Shown: piece after piece, positions 22,635-34,440 of the stretch
How the letters are laid out: every line of letters starts with the position of its first letter
How positions within the stretch are numbered: the first letter of the stretch is position 1
Assembly (NCBI RefSeq): GCF_035046485.1
Contig: NC_085136.1
Location: 325,032,175-325,096,174 of the forward strand
DNA: 64,000 nucleotides
DNA from: Aedes albopictus
Taxonomy: Eukaryota; Arthropoda; Insecta; Diptera; Culicidae
Reading direction: 5' to 3'
Notes under the pieces: generated by a model
The model's database searches: none
The model's input: the letters and a program-made list of their open reading frames with translations, nothing else
Told to the model about the DNA's origin: nothing
Translations under genes and position numbers: made by a program

Positions 22635-22913
22635 TGTTTCTACGGGCAGGAGTGCTGCTCGGGAGCCTGTTTCCGATCGTTCTGTGCCACCCAAATCACG
22701 CTGGGAATCCCGGAGTCGTTCCTGACGCGACCCTCGGCCGTCAATGGTCCGTACGTGCCGGTCAACAGCTTGGACGAGCTGATCACCCGCTTTGGAGGGG
22801 GCAGTGATGCCAATGCGGCCGTCAAGGATTCCAGCGCTAGTGCTTCGCTGAAACGGGCGAATATCGGCGGCCGGAGTGAGGCCCAGAAGCAGTGTGCCGT
22901 TGTGGGTGAAGGG
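22635..22913 (+). CDS. Knottin-like gene, internal exon D (93 codons)
   Basis: Fourth recognised exon, entered after CACCAG and left at GTAAGTA; phase 0-0. Cysteines are at residues 1, 7, 8, 12 and 17, so the last loop has four residues, not six (C-x5-CC-x3-C-x4-C), the spacing found in classical omega-conotoxin-type knots. The linker is long (residues 18-86), holds NSLDELITRFGGG at residues 44-56, and includes a dibasic-like KR at 73-74. The next-knot cysteine is at residue 87, followed by AVVGEG and the donor. This is the most divergent unit of the set. Reading frame upstream of the Cys codon runs through the intron MITE and is not coding. Confidence 0.85.
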
Positions 22914-23545
22914 GTAAGTATCGAGGGGAAAGAAAATGTGGAGGGGATTTGGTATAAAATGGATTGAGTAGCTTGAACATTGAAACATTAAAGTATAATA
23001 ACGTCAACTCAAATAACGCATATATCGTCCCATATCTACGTATAAGCAAGGCTTGCAAATATTTCCAATGCAAGCCAGACTGGAGTAGCATTCTGCAGCT
23101 TTCCAAACATATGTCTAGTGAATGCAATGCTATATTAAGCTGAAATTTTGACATTTTGTGAAACCAACTTCAATTGGTATTCAGTCAAAATTTCAGTAGC
23201 GTATTTGCACCACTCAGCCTGTGTGTTTCAACGCGTTATAAGCAAAACATGATGTGATGTTATTCCATATAAACTTTAAAAACCTACTATTCATTATTGA
23301 AAGATTACATATGTACATCTTGGATTGATACCACGACAGTTCCAAAGTTTATCTCAAGCTCCCTTACAGAGGATGTTTTACCCGGTCTTCTCCGAAGGTC
23401 GAGCTTCGGTCATTTGTATTCTTGTGCTAGTACTTGCTTCCATCTTCGACCATAAGTAAGTGCAAAAGTGGAAAACGATAGAATGCGTGCCGTGATTTGA
23501 TCATGATAACGCTCAACCAGAGCAGAAGGAAATAACAACAGCATG

Positions 23546-25043
23546 AGAAACTGTGTTTTTTTTTTTACTTATTCGTTTATTTGGAAGGCTCGGGCGCCAC
23601 ATGAGCATAACTGAGCCGAAATCTTTTGTTTTTTTTTACAATGATTTTACATTTTACAATTTATTACTGCCTTAAGCTATGTTAGTTTGGGAAGCCGAAG
23701 TACTCGCGGCTGTTTCGAGGTTAAGGATTGAGAAAAAAAAAATAAAATTGGGAAGGAGGGATTTATGGGTTTAAAACTAAATTATTTGCTAACTTATACT
23801 AAAACATTGATGGGACAAATTGTCCATATCTGTAACGGAACCAAAAAGAAAGGACTTTATCGGTAGAAAACGACAAGAAAAAGACAAACGGAAGGGGGGT
23901 GACGACAGACAGAGGCGAACAACAAAACCAAAAGGCGGACAACGAAAACAAGGAACGTACTACATCAAACTCTGACATCAACACGTTTCAAAAACTGGTA
24001 AATCAGGTTCATGTATTCCAAATCAAGTCCTGCCAACACTTCTCTAACGGGTTTCTGTTGTTTTCCTCGGACCCGGAGAATTTCATGCAGCTCAGATCTG
24101 ACCTCACGATACTCATTGCATCCCCACACGACATGTTCGATATCCTGGTAAGCTACGCCACAGACACAGAGATTGCTTTCTGAGAGCCCAATACGGAAGG
24201 TATGTGCATTCAACAAATAGTGGTTGGACATCAGCCGACACATTACACGAATGAAATCGCGGCCTAAATCCAACCCTTTGAACCATGGCTTCTTCGACAC
24301 CTGTGGAATGATGGAGTGCAACCATCTACCCATCTCTCCATCTCTCCATTTGTGTTGCCAGCTGATCAAGGTCTCCTGACGGGCCAATGCAAAAAATTCG
24401 TCGAAGGCGATTTGACGCTCGTAAATATCGCCTCCGCTAGCGCCCACCTTAGCCAAGAAGTCCGCTTTCTCATTGCCCGGAATTGAGCAATGTGAAGGGA
24501 CCCAAGCTAAAATGATGATGTATGAGCGTTTGGACAAAGCACTCAAGACTTGGCATATTCCTTTCAGGAAGTACGCTGAGTGCTTCATCGGTTTCATTGA
24601 CCGAACAGCCTCCAGAGAGCTTAGATTGTCGGTAAAAATGAAGTAGTGCTCAGGTGGAAGAGTGCGAATGTACTCTAAGGTGTAGTATATAGCCGCTAGC
24701 TCAGCAATGTATACCGAACATGGCTTTTGAAGCATGTAGGTGGCGCTATGAAATTCGTTGTAGACACCGAAACCACTCGAATCATCGGTTTTCGAACCGT
24801 CTGTGAAGAACTGTCTGTCCCCGCTAACATGCCCGAACTTACTTGCAAAAATTTGTGGAATACACACGGAACGAAAAGATTCTGGTATTCCGGTGATCTC
24901 ATCCTTCATGGACAGATCAAGATCTACAGAGCAACTGTCGAAGTTTGAGAAGTTGTCACGATTGGTGTTAACCGGATATGGGCTTACCTCCAGCGTCATG
25001 TACCAGTAGTACACACTCATAAAACGAGTTAAGAAACTGTGTT
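23546..25043 (-). mobile_element. 5'-truncated RNase H LINE (Loa/I-type) with 12-bp TSD
   Basis: Element 23558-25031 on the minus strand is flanked by perfect AGAAACTGTGTT at 23546-23557 and 25032-25043. Its 3' end is the poly-A side (poly-T at about 23558-23566), followed by a 3' UTR with a motif TTTGGAAGGCTCGGGCGCC shared with the copy at 61658. Antisense within intron 4 of the knottin gene. Clade assignment rests on the RNase H plus C-terminal CCHC organisation. Confidence 0.85.
23965..25020 (-). pseudogene. LINE ORF2 C-terminal fragment: RNase H and CCHC zinc knuckle
   Basis: 351 codons open on the minus strand, the C-terminal end of a non-LTR retrotransposon polyprotein whose endonuclease and RT were lost by 5' truncation. 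RNase HI catalytic residues are all present: D74 (FFTDGSK), E107 (IAEL), D131 (FTDN), H177 (WVPSH) and D187 (GNEKAD). A CCHC motif follows: C284, C286, H295, C300. RNase H normally removes the RNA strand during second-strand synthesis. The apparent Met start is internal to the original ORF, so this is a fragment, but it is strikingly free of stops, indicating a fairly recent insertion. Confidence 0.85.
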
Positions 25044-26160
25044 ATTTGGGTAAAATAACTGAATAATAGAATCGATTATTTTTAAGTTATTAACATAACA
25101 TATTATGTTATAAACTTGCCTGTCATGAGCGGCAAAATAACAAATTTCATAACAAAAATTTTTTCTTGGAAAACCATCTTCATAACTTGTTTTGTTAGTT
25201 TCAATAACAACTTAATAACAGTGAATTTGGAAAATATTTTAATAACAAATTTTGATATTAATTTGATAATGATAATAATCGGAAAGCAAAGTTTGTTATG
25301 ATATCAAAATCGTAACTAAGTGAATTATGATACTTATTATATAAAATTATTCACTTTGTCTCACAAACCCACGAATAACATGAGTAAAAATACTTTAAAT
25401 GATCGAAAAATACTATATTCTGTTTTTAATTCATTCTAAGAGAATGTAAAAGAAAAACATTCCAAAAATTTCTCCGAGAGTTCTTCCACGAAATCATTCA
25501 CAGATTTTCAAAGACTCCTCTAGAAAATCTTCCATAATTATGAACAGAAACCCTTCAAGGATTTCATCAGAATTTTTCGTGATTATTTGTCCCGAATTTC
25601 ATTTTTAGATTTCTCTGAAAATTGCTTTGAGAATTTCACCAAGAGTTTTTTTTTTCGAAGAATTCTCCTGGAGTTTTCCAAAAGATTTTGCCAAGAATTC
25701 TAATAATTGCTCAAAAGAATTACTTTTGGAATTTCTAAGAAGATTGCGCCAGAAGTTCTTCTGAAGACTTCTCCAGGGTATCGAAGGGTTCCTATAGAAC
25801 TTTCAAGTATTTTCCCGAATATTGTTTAAGGAATTTTCAGAGGATTCGTTTGGAAATTTCCCTCCTAATTAAATGCAAAAATGGAACAAAACAAGAGGAC
25901 AGATCATCATTATCGAATTTTCATTTTGATTTCAAAATTTGCTACTGTTGTGCTATTGATAAGATGATCAATAGTGCAACAATAACAAAACTTGTACTTA
26001 AACAAAACATGTTATTGGAATGTAATTAAGTGAATGTATATCAATAGCTTGATTATAACTAAATGAGATTGTCCAACAAAATTTGTTATGGAAAAGCTAT
26101 GCCTTCATAATTAAATAATAATAAAACAAGATATAAAAACAGGTTATGTGATTTCGTAGT
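25044..26160. repeat. AT-rich ATAACAA-rich sequence with an inner 12-bp tract
   Basis: 25085-25320 and 25980-26160 repeat ATAACAAATTT and TTGTTAT words; 25440-25870 between them is the GGAATTYCT degenerate family. Could be one AT-rich element with an internal tract; ends not resolved. Confidence 0.4.
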
Positions 26161-26700
26161 TATTAATTTGATATTCTCCTCTGCTCGGGAATGCAGAGTG
26201 ATGAATTATAATGTTTGATTTTTTTTTCGCAAAAGCATATTGTGGATACCGTTCTAAAGGTTGATTACATTTCAACTACAATGTTCTCGTTCAAGATTTT
26301 CAACATAATGTAATGCAATACATATTATTATTTGTTCTCACAATTCGAACTACTCAGCGAATTAGGTAAAATAGTTTTTGCAATTCCTCATCGTAATAGG
26401 CTGTTTTACCTCACGCAAATTTGACAGGAAAAGGCCTACTTTCCCACACCAAATTAACAGTGCTGTAATGGTTCATTACAGCACTGATTTACGTTGCGTA
26501 ATAAACCATTACAGCACTATTTCCAGTTTTGGTCAACTTTTTGATGCTTTCTGGACGCAATTTTGAAAAATTGTGACAACTGCACAGTTTAACCTATTAT
26601 GATCAGATTTTCCTAAGCATTGGCTATGAACATCAGTGTGCAGTTTGATGAAAAAGTTTTGTTGGAAACTATCCCTCAGGGTAATTTATGAAATTGCAAA
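26161..26700. repeat. AT-rich sequence with small inverted repeats
   Basis: AGTGCTGTAATGG and complements occur three times at about 26458-26520. Weak outer inverted similarity between about 26388 and 26605 suggests a MITE. Otherwise unassigned. Confidence 0.35.
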
Positions 26701-26707
26701 AAACGTT

Positions 26708-26832
26708 GTACGCAACTCGGTGCAGAACTCGATTTTTCCAGCACTCGTCGTAATTATCCAACTCGGCAAGCCTCGTTGGATAATTGTACGACTCGTGCTG
26801 TAAAAATCGTCATTCTGCACCTTGTTGCGTAA
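26708..26832. mobile_element. ~125-bp palindromic MITE
   Basis: ACGCAACTCGGTGCAGAA at the left pairs with TTCTGCACCTTGTTGCGT at the right. Inner pairs GCACTCGTCGTAATTATCCAAC and its near complement surround a 12-bp centre. Lies immediately upstream of an RT LINE fragment. Confidence 0.6.
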
Positions 26833-26844
26833 ACTACTATTGTC

Positions 26845-29800
26845 TAGGTATTGACTTGTTCGAAAACAGAATGAAGGTGACGCTGCACTTCGAACAGCAC
26901 CTGAATGGCGTGGAGAACGTAGGCACGGGAGACCACGGCAACGGAGGAAACGACGGCAAGCGGAGGACGGAAATGAACCAACTCCCACGCTGAGGGAAGT
27001 TAACCTTCATCCAGCCAACGTACATTTTCCACCTTCGGAAAAGTACAAAAATGATCATAACTTTTTTGTTTTTCAATGGATTTTGATGAAATTTTCACAA
27101 CTTCCCAAAAAACTCTTCTAGTTTATGATGCCGGGGAAGTGGGTGCTCGATCCACATGGTTCCGGAGTTATTCCGGATTGTCTTGGGGTACCAAAATTGG
27201 CCACATACTTTGCGCAACGTATATCTCAAGATCCCGACGAGGTAGAAGTATAGTGTCTTCGGTGAAATTTTTCAGCAGGTTAAGAACAAACTAGCAGTGG
27301 CGACTTTGGTTCGCGATTCGGCCGCTAGGCGGCGCCAGTGTCAAAAATGTTCAAACTCTTGTATCGCAGAAACCTGATAAGATAGAATGATGCAGTATTC
27401 GGCAAAATTCTTCAGCATGCTCAGAACTATCTGATAGTAAAGTCTTTGGTTTGGGGTTTATCCGCTAGGTGGCGCATTGTGTCTGAAAAATTCAAGCACG
27501 TGTATCTGGATACTCTTATGAGGTACAAGCGTGTCGTTTTCAGCAAAGTTTTTCAACAGGCTAAGAACTATCTGGCAATGACGTCTTTGGTTCGAGAATC
27601 GTCTGCTAGGTGGCGCCAGTATCAAAAATCTTCAAACTTCTATATATCAGAATCCTGATAGGATAGAATGATGCCGTCTTCAACAAAATTCTTCAGCAAG
27701 CTAAAAACTGGCTGATAGTTGAGTCTTTGATTCGGGATTTATTCGCTATATTATTCGCTACACCGTCTTTGATCCCCTGCAGACAAATTTCGTCACCTCA
27801 CAATATTGCTCCGTTTTTTCTTCCCGGAATTTCTACAGGAAATTTTTAGGGATTTTTCCAGGAATTTCTCCGGCATTTTCTCTAGGAATCCCTCTGGAAA
27901 AATTTCCAGGATTCCCTCTAGGACCCACATCAGGAACGCCTGCGGAGAGTCCTTCAGGAATACCTTCGGTAATTTCCCCTGGAATTCTTATGGGAATTTC
28001 TCTAGGAGTTCTCCAGGAATTCCTGCGGATTTCCTCAGCAGGAAATCCTTGCAGGACGCAGGACGCAGCAGTCCTTGCAGGACGTTTTCCGATTTTTGAG
28101 ATAAAATGATTTGAATGTTTTGATTGCTGGTGTCACCTATCGTCGCCATTGCCGGATAGATCTCAACCTGCCGAGAACAATTTTACAGAAAACACCATGT
28201 TTTTGCTTATTACAGTAACGAGATACACGTGTTCAAATATTAAACACAAGGTGCCACCTAGCGAATAAATCCCGAATCAAAGACTCAACTATCAGCCAGT
28301 TTTTAGCTTGCTGAAGAATTTTGTTGAAGACGGCATCATTCTATCCTATCAGGATTCTGATATATAGAAGTTTGAAGATTTTTGATACTGGCGCCACCTA
28401 GCAGACGATTCTCGAACCAAAAACGTCATTGCCAGATAGTTCTTAGCCTGTTGAAAAACTTTGCTGAAAACGACACGCTTGTACCTCATAAGAGTATCCA
28501 GATACACGTGCTTGAATTTTTCAGACACAATGCGCCACCTAGCGGATAAACACCAAACCAAAGACTTTACTATCAGATAGTTCTGAGCATGCTGAAGAAT
28601 TTTGCCGAATACAGCATCATGCTATCTTAGTTAGCTCTTAACCTGCTGAACAAATTCGCCGAAGACACTATACTTCTACCTCATCGGGACCTTGAGATAT
28701 ACGTTGCGCAAAGTATGTGGCCAATTTTGGTACCCCAAGACAATCCAGAATAACTCCGGAACCATGTGGACCACGCATCCACGTCCCCGGCATCATAAAT
28801 TAGAAGAGTTTTGAAAATTTGTAGGAAGTTGTGAAAATTTCATCAAAATCCATTGAAGGACAAAAAAGTTATGACCATTTTTGTGCTTTTCCGAAGGCGG
28901 AAAATGTACGTTGGCTGGATGAAGGTTAAGGATGAAGCTCAACACCAACAAAGCAGCTGGTAAGGATGATATCGCAGCTGAACACATCAAGATGGGCCCA
29001 GAAAAGTTGGTCACCTGTCTGCACCGGTTAAGTTCGAAGTTATCAAGCCGACTTCATTGACGGCAGCTCGAAAACGGACCAGATCTTCATTGTGGGGCAA
29101 ATCTTCAAAAAATGCCGCGAATACCATATCACAGCGCACCACATGTTAATCGATTTCCAGACGGCGTATGACAGTATCGACCGTGCAATGCTGGGGTAAA
29201 TCATGGACGAGAACGGCTCCTCTGGGAAGCTCACAAGATTAATACGACGATGTCGTAAAAAACTGTCTAAGGGTTTCGGGCACTCTGTCTAGTTCGTTCG
29301 AACCTCGCCGAGGACTGCGACCAGGTGATGGACTTTAATGCCTGCTGTTCAATATCGCCCTGGAAGGTGTTATGCGAAGAACCGAGACACGATTTTCACA
29401 AAACTCGGGCAGTTTGTCTGTTTCGCGAATAACATGGACATTACTGCAAGAACATTTGGAACGGCAGTAGAACTGTTCACCCGCCTGAAACGTGAAGCAG
29501 CAAAGGTCAGTGAAGGCATCAAAAACGAGGTACATGCTGACAGGTGGAACCAGGAACGACAGGGAAAGCCTAGGCAGCAGTGTAACGATAGATGGGGACA
29601 CGTTCGAGGTTGTTGAAGATTTCGTCTACCTCGGATCCTTATTAACGGCAGACTCTACAAAAACATACGGTATCACCAAATGCACCATTTACAAGACGCT
29701 GATCAGACCGGTGGTTCTCTACGAGCACGAGACCTTGACATGCCAGCACTCGAAGTGTTCGAGCGTCGAGGGCTTAGGTCCACCTTTGGCGGTGTGCCGA

Positions 29801-29956
29801 AGAACAGTGCGCGGTAGCGAAAGATGAACTGCGAGCTCGTTGAACTCTACGGGGAACATGGCATTCGGGGAAGTGACAAGAATACAATGGGCAGAGCATG
29901 TTGTGAGAATGCCGGACAACAACCCTGCAAAACTAGTGTTCGCAAGAGGTCCAGGT
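26845..29956 (+). pseudogene. Non-LTR reverse transcriptase fragment, split by a TTAA element
   Basis: 26870-26999 encodes HFEQHLNGVENVG and continues after the insertion at 28930 with LNTNKAAGKDD, the conserved start of a LINE RT domain. Further pieces: SYQADF/TDQIF/HHMLIDFQTAYDSIDR at 29040-29190, LLFNIALEGV near 29340, FANN where FADD is expected near 29428, and a C-terminal region (KTLIRPVVLYEHET, then a WAEHVVRMPDNNPAK pattern) to about 29956. Several frameshifts and a stop at 29198 make it dead. Same family as 56223 and 57130. RTE-type is my best guess; clade not certain. Confidence 0.75.
27000..28929. mobile_element. 1.9-kb TTAA foldback element (piggyBac-like) inside a LINE
   Basis: TTAA at 27000-27003 and 28926-28929 flank an element with long inverted arms: 27004-27748 and 28257-28925. 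The ends start CCTTCATCCAGCCAACG. Arms differ mainly by an ~85-bp deletion in the right one. Each arm has internal ~130-bp repeats with GCTAGGTGGCGCCAGT. Matching 70-codon frames on opposite strands are just the arms. The loop 27790-28080 is GGAATTYCT-type repeat. Removing the element and one TTAA restores continuity of the LINE. Confidence 0.8.
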
Positions 29957-30486
29957 GAATGTTAAAATCAATAAATGAAACAAAATCCTTCCGGTTTTCT
30001 GGATGTTAGGTTCGCCATGCAGTGCAGAGCACTCCTTCGTCGTCTGCAAAGCTCACCAACTGACCGGATGTTGTGAAAATCGTAACGCGAGTTTTGAGCC
30101 CGCCCCGTCTTAAGGCACGATCCAGTGCAATGTTGAATAGTAGACATGATAGTCCATCACCTCGTCATGGTGCCCGGTGAGATACAAATGATCTGGATTG
30201 TTTATCCGTAGCCCCCACGCAGTTTTGCACACCTTCGATCGATGCATTGCTGAGCCTGCTCAACTTCCAAAGAAAGACGTTTTCGACCATGATTTTCTAT
30301 AGCACATGGACCCATCCGTACCTCCATCGAATGAATCGTCGCAGTTACGGAATGCGAGCAAAAGGCGCTTAAGTTGAGGGAACTGTTGAGAAATCGCTGG
30401 TGGAAGCCACGGTACGAGCTACGACTGAACATCATGAGTTGCCGAAGAGCCACCGAAATACTTGCTCAGATAAAAAGGGTTAGGGA
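29957..30486. other. Sequence between LINE relics, partly RT-derived
   Basis: Holds the minus-strand RT piece at 30006-30158. The remainder (30160-30486) is moderately GC-rich, possibly the 5' part of the gag-bearing LINE interrupted at 30487, but no motif proves this. Confidence 0.35.
30006..30158 (-). pseudogene. Reverse transcriptase fragment with intact FADD
   Basis: Minus-strand reading of 50 codons gives GLSCLLFNIALDRALRRGG, then QLVSFADDEG, before a stop. These are the LLFNIAL and catalytic FADD (YADD-box) blocks of a non-LTR RT. Only this core survives. Its orientation is opposite to the preceding LINE, so it is a separate insertion. Confidence 0.65.
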
Positions 30487-31764
30487 TAAGGACTGTTCAA
30501 TTTATAAAACGGACAACTTTACAAGGCTATAAAAAGAAGACGCGTAGTTCAAATTTAACCACCCTTGCATCGTTGTTCAGTACATCATTTTTCATTATAG
30601 TAATGATTTTTGAATCGAATAAAAATAGTTTTAATTCATAGAAAATCGGCCAGGTGTTGAATGAGGTGGATTTTACGATTCCTGAAAATTGAAAATATAT
30701 ATAAAATTACTGTTCACATATGATATATCGTTTTTAATATCAGATAAGTATGTGCCATGCTGCAGCAGTATGAGTAATAAACATTCTGGTGAAGTTTAAA
30801 CTCAATTGGAAAATTAGTTGTTGAAATATTAAAGTCTCAAGTGAGATTCGATTTTTTGATTAAAATTCAATTATAAAGCAAAAAGGACATGAAAATATTC
30901 AATAAACATTTTTTTATGCATCCAGTCGAAAGTAGGAATGATGTGGTTTCAAATGCAGAAAACTGCTTCTTAATAGCATTGCTGGTTTGGTTACTGTGAG
31001 CCATTACAGGCACAGTAATCAAAACAGTTTCGTTCTTTGAAAGTTCTTCCAAATAACAATGCAGCCTAATGCAAATTTTACATAACATTGATGTTGGAAA
31101 TAAAATTTTTTCATCCGATTGTTATTAAATAAGGTGTATAATAACATAGGATCAACTTTGTTGAAAATAAATAATACCATGGTTCGCTAGAGACGAAAAT
31201 TTGCATCAATGGAGCAAAAAAAATGCAATTTTTTACAATGACCATCTTTATGGAATATTTTTTTTATGAAGAATGCAATTAAAGTATTTTTTTTCTTCAG
31301 CATCATTCAGAAAACAATATTCTACTACTCTGGACAAATTTTTAGCCGAATCCGTTATGCTATTGCATCACAGGACTTAAATAAATATTTTTTAATAATT
31401 TCTTTGCAAACAAGGCAAATCACTTCATCAAGCTGAAGGCTGGCTTGGTGCATTATTACTAACCAACTATTGAGCTTTACCTTTAGTAGAATAGTATAAG
31501 ATTCCAATACAATAAAAACTTCATGAAAATATGCAGTTTAGTATGTGGAAAAATATGTCGAATTTTGAGAAATGGGTTTTTATTGAAGTTTTACGAAAAC
31601 CGCTACAGTTACACAAAAAAGAACATTTTGCTCAATGTTATATTTTTCCTACAATTGAGAATAGCTATAGAAAGTTATGCAAAAAAACTGGTAATGATTT
31701 TATTGAAAAATAAAAAAGATATCGCACTAGCAAGTTGTCCGTTTTATAAATTGAACAGTCCTTA
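30487..31764. mobile_element. 1.27-kb TA-flanked TIR element (Tc1/mariner-like, non-autonomous)
   Basis: TA at 30487-30488 and 31763-31764 flank an element with about 30-bp inverted ends starting AGGACTGTTCAATTTATAAA. The interior is very AT-rich, with no DDE transposase recognised; frames at 31523-31774 are unfamiliar and partly overlap the TIR. Confidence 0.7.
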
Positions 31765-31984
31765 CGCCTGGTGAAGAGGTAACCTCGAACAGGGGAACGA
31801 ACTGGAACTAATAATTGAAGAGATGAGGGATTGTGCACAATGCAGAGCTATATCAGGTGAGAAAGAAAAAGTTCGGATAGAAGAAAGAAAAGACACATAC
31901 ACGTTTAGTTAGTACACATTCTTAAGAAGGAAGCATGGCACTGTACAACGGACTAGCATGCAACGTCCAGTGACACAGCCGAAA

Positions 31985-32720
31985 ACTTATGCTGAAGAAT
32001 CAGGAGACTGACGGAGGACCCGGAGCTAAAGGAACTGGGCCATAACTTGGTGAAGACCAGGCGCACGCAGAAAGGAGAGATTCTGTTAAAGCTTAAAAAT
32101 GACGCTTTGGCCTGGAGGTCGGCGTACAGGGAGCTTGTTGCTAATTCCTTGGATGGCGATGCCACAGTCAGTGAGCGCTCTTTAACAGGAGGCAGGGGTT
32201 GAGGTCAGAGATCTGAACGAAACGGTCGAAGAAAGGGTTTCTTACCTAGGTCCATTGACCTAGCAGTGCAACCTGGAAATATCGATGGCAATCTGGATTA
32301 GGCAGGCATTTGGAGGTACTCGGACGTTCGGGTATTCCCCGAAAATTTCAATTGGGTTGCGGATACAGACCAGATAGTGGCATATGGCAGGTTATCGGTA
32401 GATTTTCAATCCAAGAAGTGATCGAAAGATGAAACGGTTTCTGCGTTTATTAAAATCAATGGAATCTTCCTACACGACTATTATGTACTTCCAATGTGGA
32501 CGGGTGAAGAGTGCAACAGGATGATGGATTCACTCACTGACACACTGGTGAGACGAAAGCCAAAAATCATCGGAGATGATTTCAAAACTTGGGCCGTAGC
32601 TGGATGTAAGGCTCTACTGAACGGTCAGCACATTTTATAAGACGCTTACGGAGGACATGAAATCAGCCAGAAGTACTACCACAGTGATCACCAAGCGCGA
32701 AAACCTATAGCGTCGGTCAG
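31985..32720 (+). pseudogene. LINE relic: gag-like ORF1 end and AP endonuclease
   Basis: 32002-32200 reads RRLTEDPELKELG, then TRRTQKGEILLKLK and SAYRELV, ending in a stop. VEVRDLNETVEE continues in another frame near 32195. These resemble ORF1/gag of R1- and I-type non-LTR elements. 32444-32606 reads a piece of apurinic endonuclease (KINGIFLHDYYVLPMW, RKPKIIGDDFKTWA) and KYYHSDHQAR near 32670 matches the SDH catalytic motif. The usual GDFNAW is altered to GDDFKTW. Multiple frameshifts: pseudogene. The TA element at 30487 may have split its 5' part. Confidence 0.65.
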
Positions 32721-32799
32721 CGAGCCTTCAATGTATTGAGGTGAACGAGGGCCCGCGAGCGTCACCATCGACGTCGGAGAACACGAAATTGCATCGAGG

Positions 32800-33080
32800 T
32801 TTAGGAGGGATTTAAGGGGGCTTTATAGGCTTTCAGGAAACCTTCAGGGTGGCTTCAGGGGGTTTCAGAGACATTTCAAGGTGTTTAAAAGCTTCATATG
32901 ATCTCAGGAGAACTTAAGAGTTGTTTCATAGGTGTTGCCAGGCGTTTCAAGGCATTTCAGAGAGTTTTAACAGATTTAAGATGGGCTTTAGAATACTTCA
33001 CAGGCTGTCAGGTGAGCTCTGAGGCGTTTCAAAGCGTTTCATAGCAGTTTCTGAAAGGCTTTAAACTTGCTTAACCGATT
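32800..33080. repeat. Degenerate ~10-bp repeat tract (TTTCAGRGG family)
   Basis: Words such as GGTTTCAGAGAC, GTTTCAAGGC and CTTCAGGGTGG recur at 9-12 bp spacing. Not coding. Confidence 0.6.
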
Positions 33081-33644
33081 GCGACCTAGCAACACACATA
33101 CTATATGAGAGATACAGCAGCGCAAGTTCGGGTTGTATAAAAGTGCGCGTTAAAGCAATTGAGGGTGTTCAAATTTCAACGTTCATGAGGATTACGCCTG
33201 CAAAAAGGTGTCAACGAAATAGCAAGGATTATGTTAAATGTCAACTCAGGTATCAAATGTTTCTCTCATTCGAGCGAGTAACGATCTATTCCACCACAAT
33301 ATTAGGGACCAACTCAGGATCATTTGCGTGCTGAAAGTATGCTCTCTCCACAAGCGCTCACTCACAATTCGTTTCAACTTGCAGGAGAAAATGTTTTCTC
33401 AGGTTGCACCAATGCACCTTTTCACACGGTTGATGTCTGCGAGGTGCCGTGTTATCTAGATGGCCATGGAAACAAGTACATTTTATGAAAACACGGTACC
33501 AGTAATCGTCAAATTATTGATCTCGTGCTTCAATTGAGACCGGTAGTCATGATCCGCTTGGAATCGTCGGACCGGCCCCAGCATCTACCAGTTCAGAGAA
33601 AGAAGATCGCCGCATATGGACAGACTTGAGCGTAAAGCATGTCT
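33081..33644. other. Unassigned sequence
   Basis: Non-repetitive, AT-rich. A TATAAAAG box at about 33136 could be a chance promoter-like match; no downstream gene is evident. Confidence 0.35.
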
Positions 33645-34440
33645 TAGCTCGTTACAGGTTTCAGAGGGCTTTACAGACTCTCAGATTAGCTTCAGGTTTG
33701 ACTTCAGGGGGATTCCAAAGGTGTTTAAAGGCATTTCAGGGCGTTTTAGGTGAATTCAAAGAACTTTTAGGGGGCTTCACAGACCGCTGAGTAAATTTCA
33801 CGAGGCGTATCAGGAGGTTTCATAGCTGTTAAAAGGAAGCTTCATAGGCTCTCACGAGCAGACTTTACAGAAACTCCTTCGCGAAAAAATGCCAATAAAG
33901 ACTCGCGAGGCTCAAAACACAATCCTCTTTCCAAAATCACCTTGGCTTGTTATTTTCGTTCACCTCTTAATCGCTCGGTTTTATTACATCTCTGTTCGGG
34001 GTTCGCTTTGTTCCTTGCAATGAGGCACACAACGCTCTAGATCGTGTTGCAAAACTCTTTTGATTTTGAGGAGTTTTATCAAGCCTGCTCAGAAGAGGTT
34101 CATGACGATTTCAAAGCGTTTCAAGAGGTTCCAGAACACGTTTCAAAGCGTTTCAAGAGGTTCCAGAGGGCTTTAACGGGCCTTCACAGGTTCTCAGGAG
34201 GGTGTCAGAGGCGTTTCAATGTGGTTCAAAGAGTTCTGGAGGTTTTAGAGGTGTAAGGGTGCTTCACAGGCTCTCAGAAGAGATTTACGGGGGTTTCACA
34301 GGCGGATAAAGTAGTTCCCTTAGGTTTCAAGGCGTTTCAGGGGGTTGCAGGAGATTGCAGAGGGATTTTAGAGGGCTTCTTAAGCTCTCAAGAGAGCTTC
34401 AGTGCGGTTTGAGCAGGTTTCAGAGGCGTTTCACTTTCAC
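33645..34440. repeat. Degenerate ~10-bp repeat tracts (TTTCAGRGG family)
   Basis: Two tracts, 33645-33880 and 34060-34440, of GTTTCAGAGGCGTTTCAA-type words, separated by about 180 bp of non-repetitive DNA. Confidence 0.6.

Noticed and set aside
27446..28561. Two nearly identical 70-residue proteins on opposite strands
   Set aside because: They are the two inverted arms of the TTAA foldback element.
33130..33150. TATAAAAG as a core promoter
   Set aside because: No coding exon or initiator context follows; such matches are expected in AT-rich DNA.
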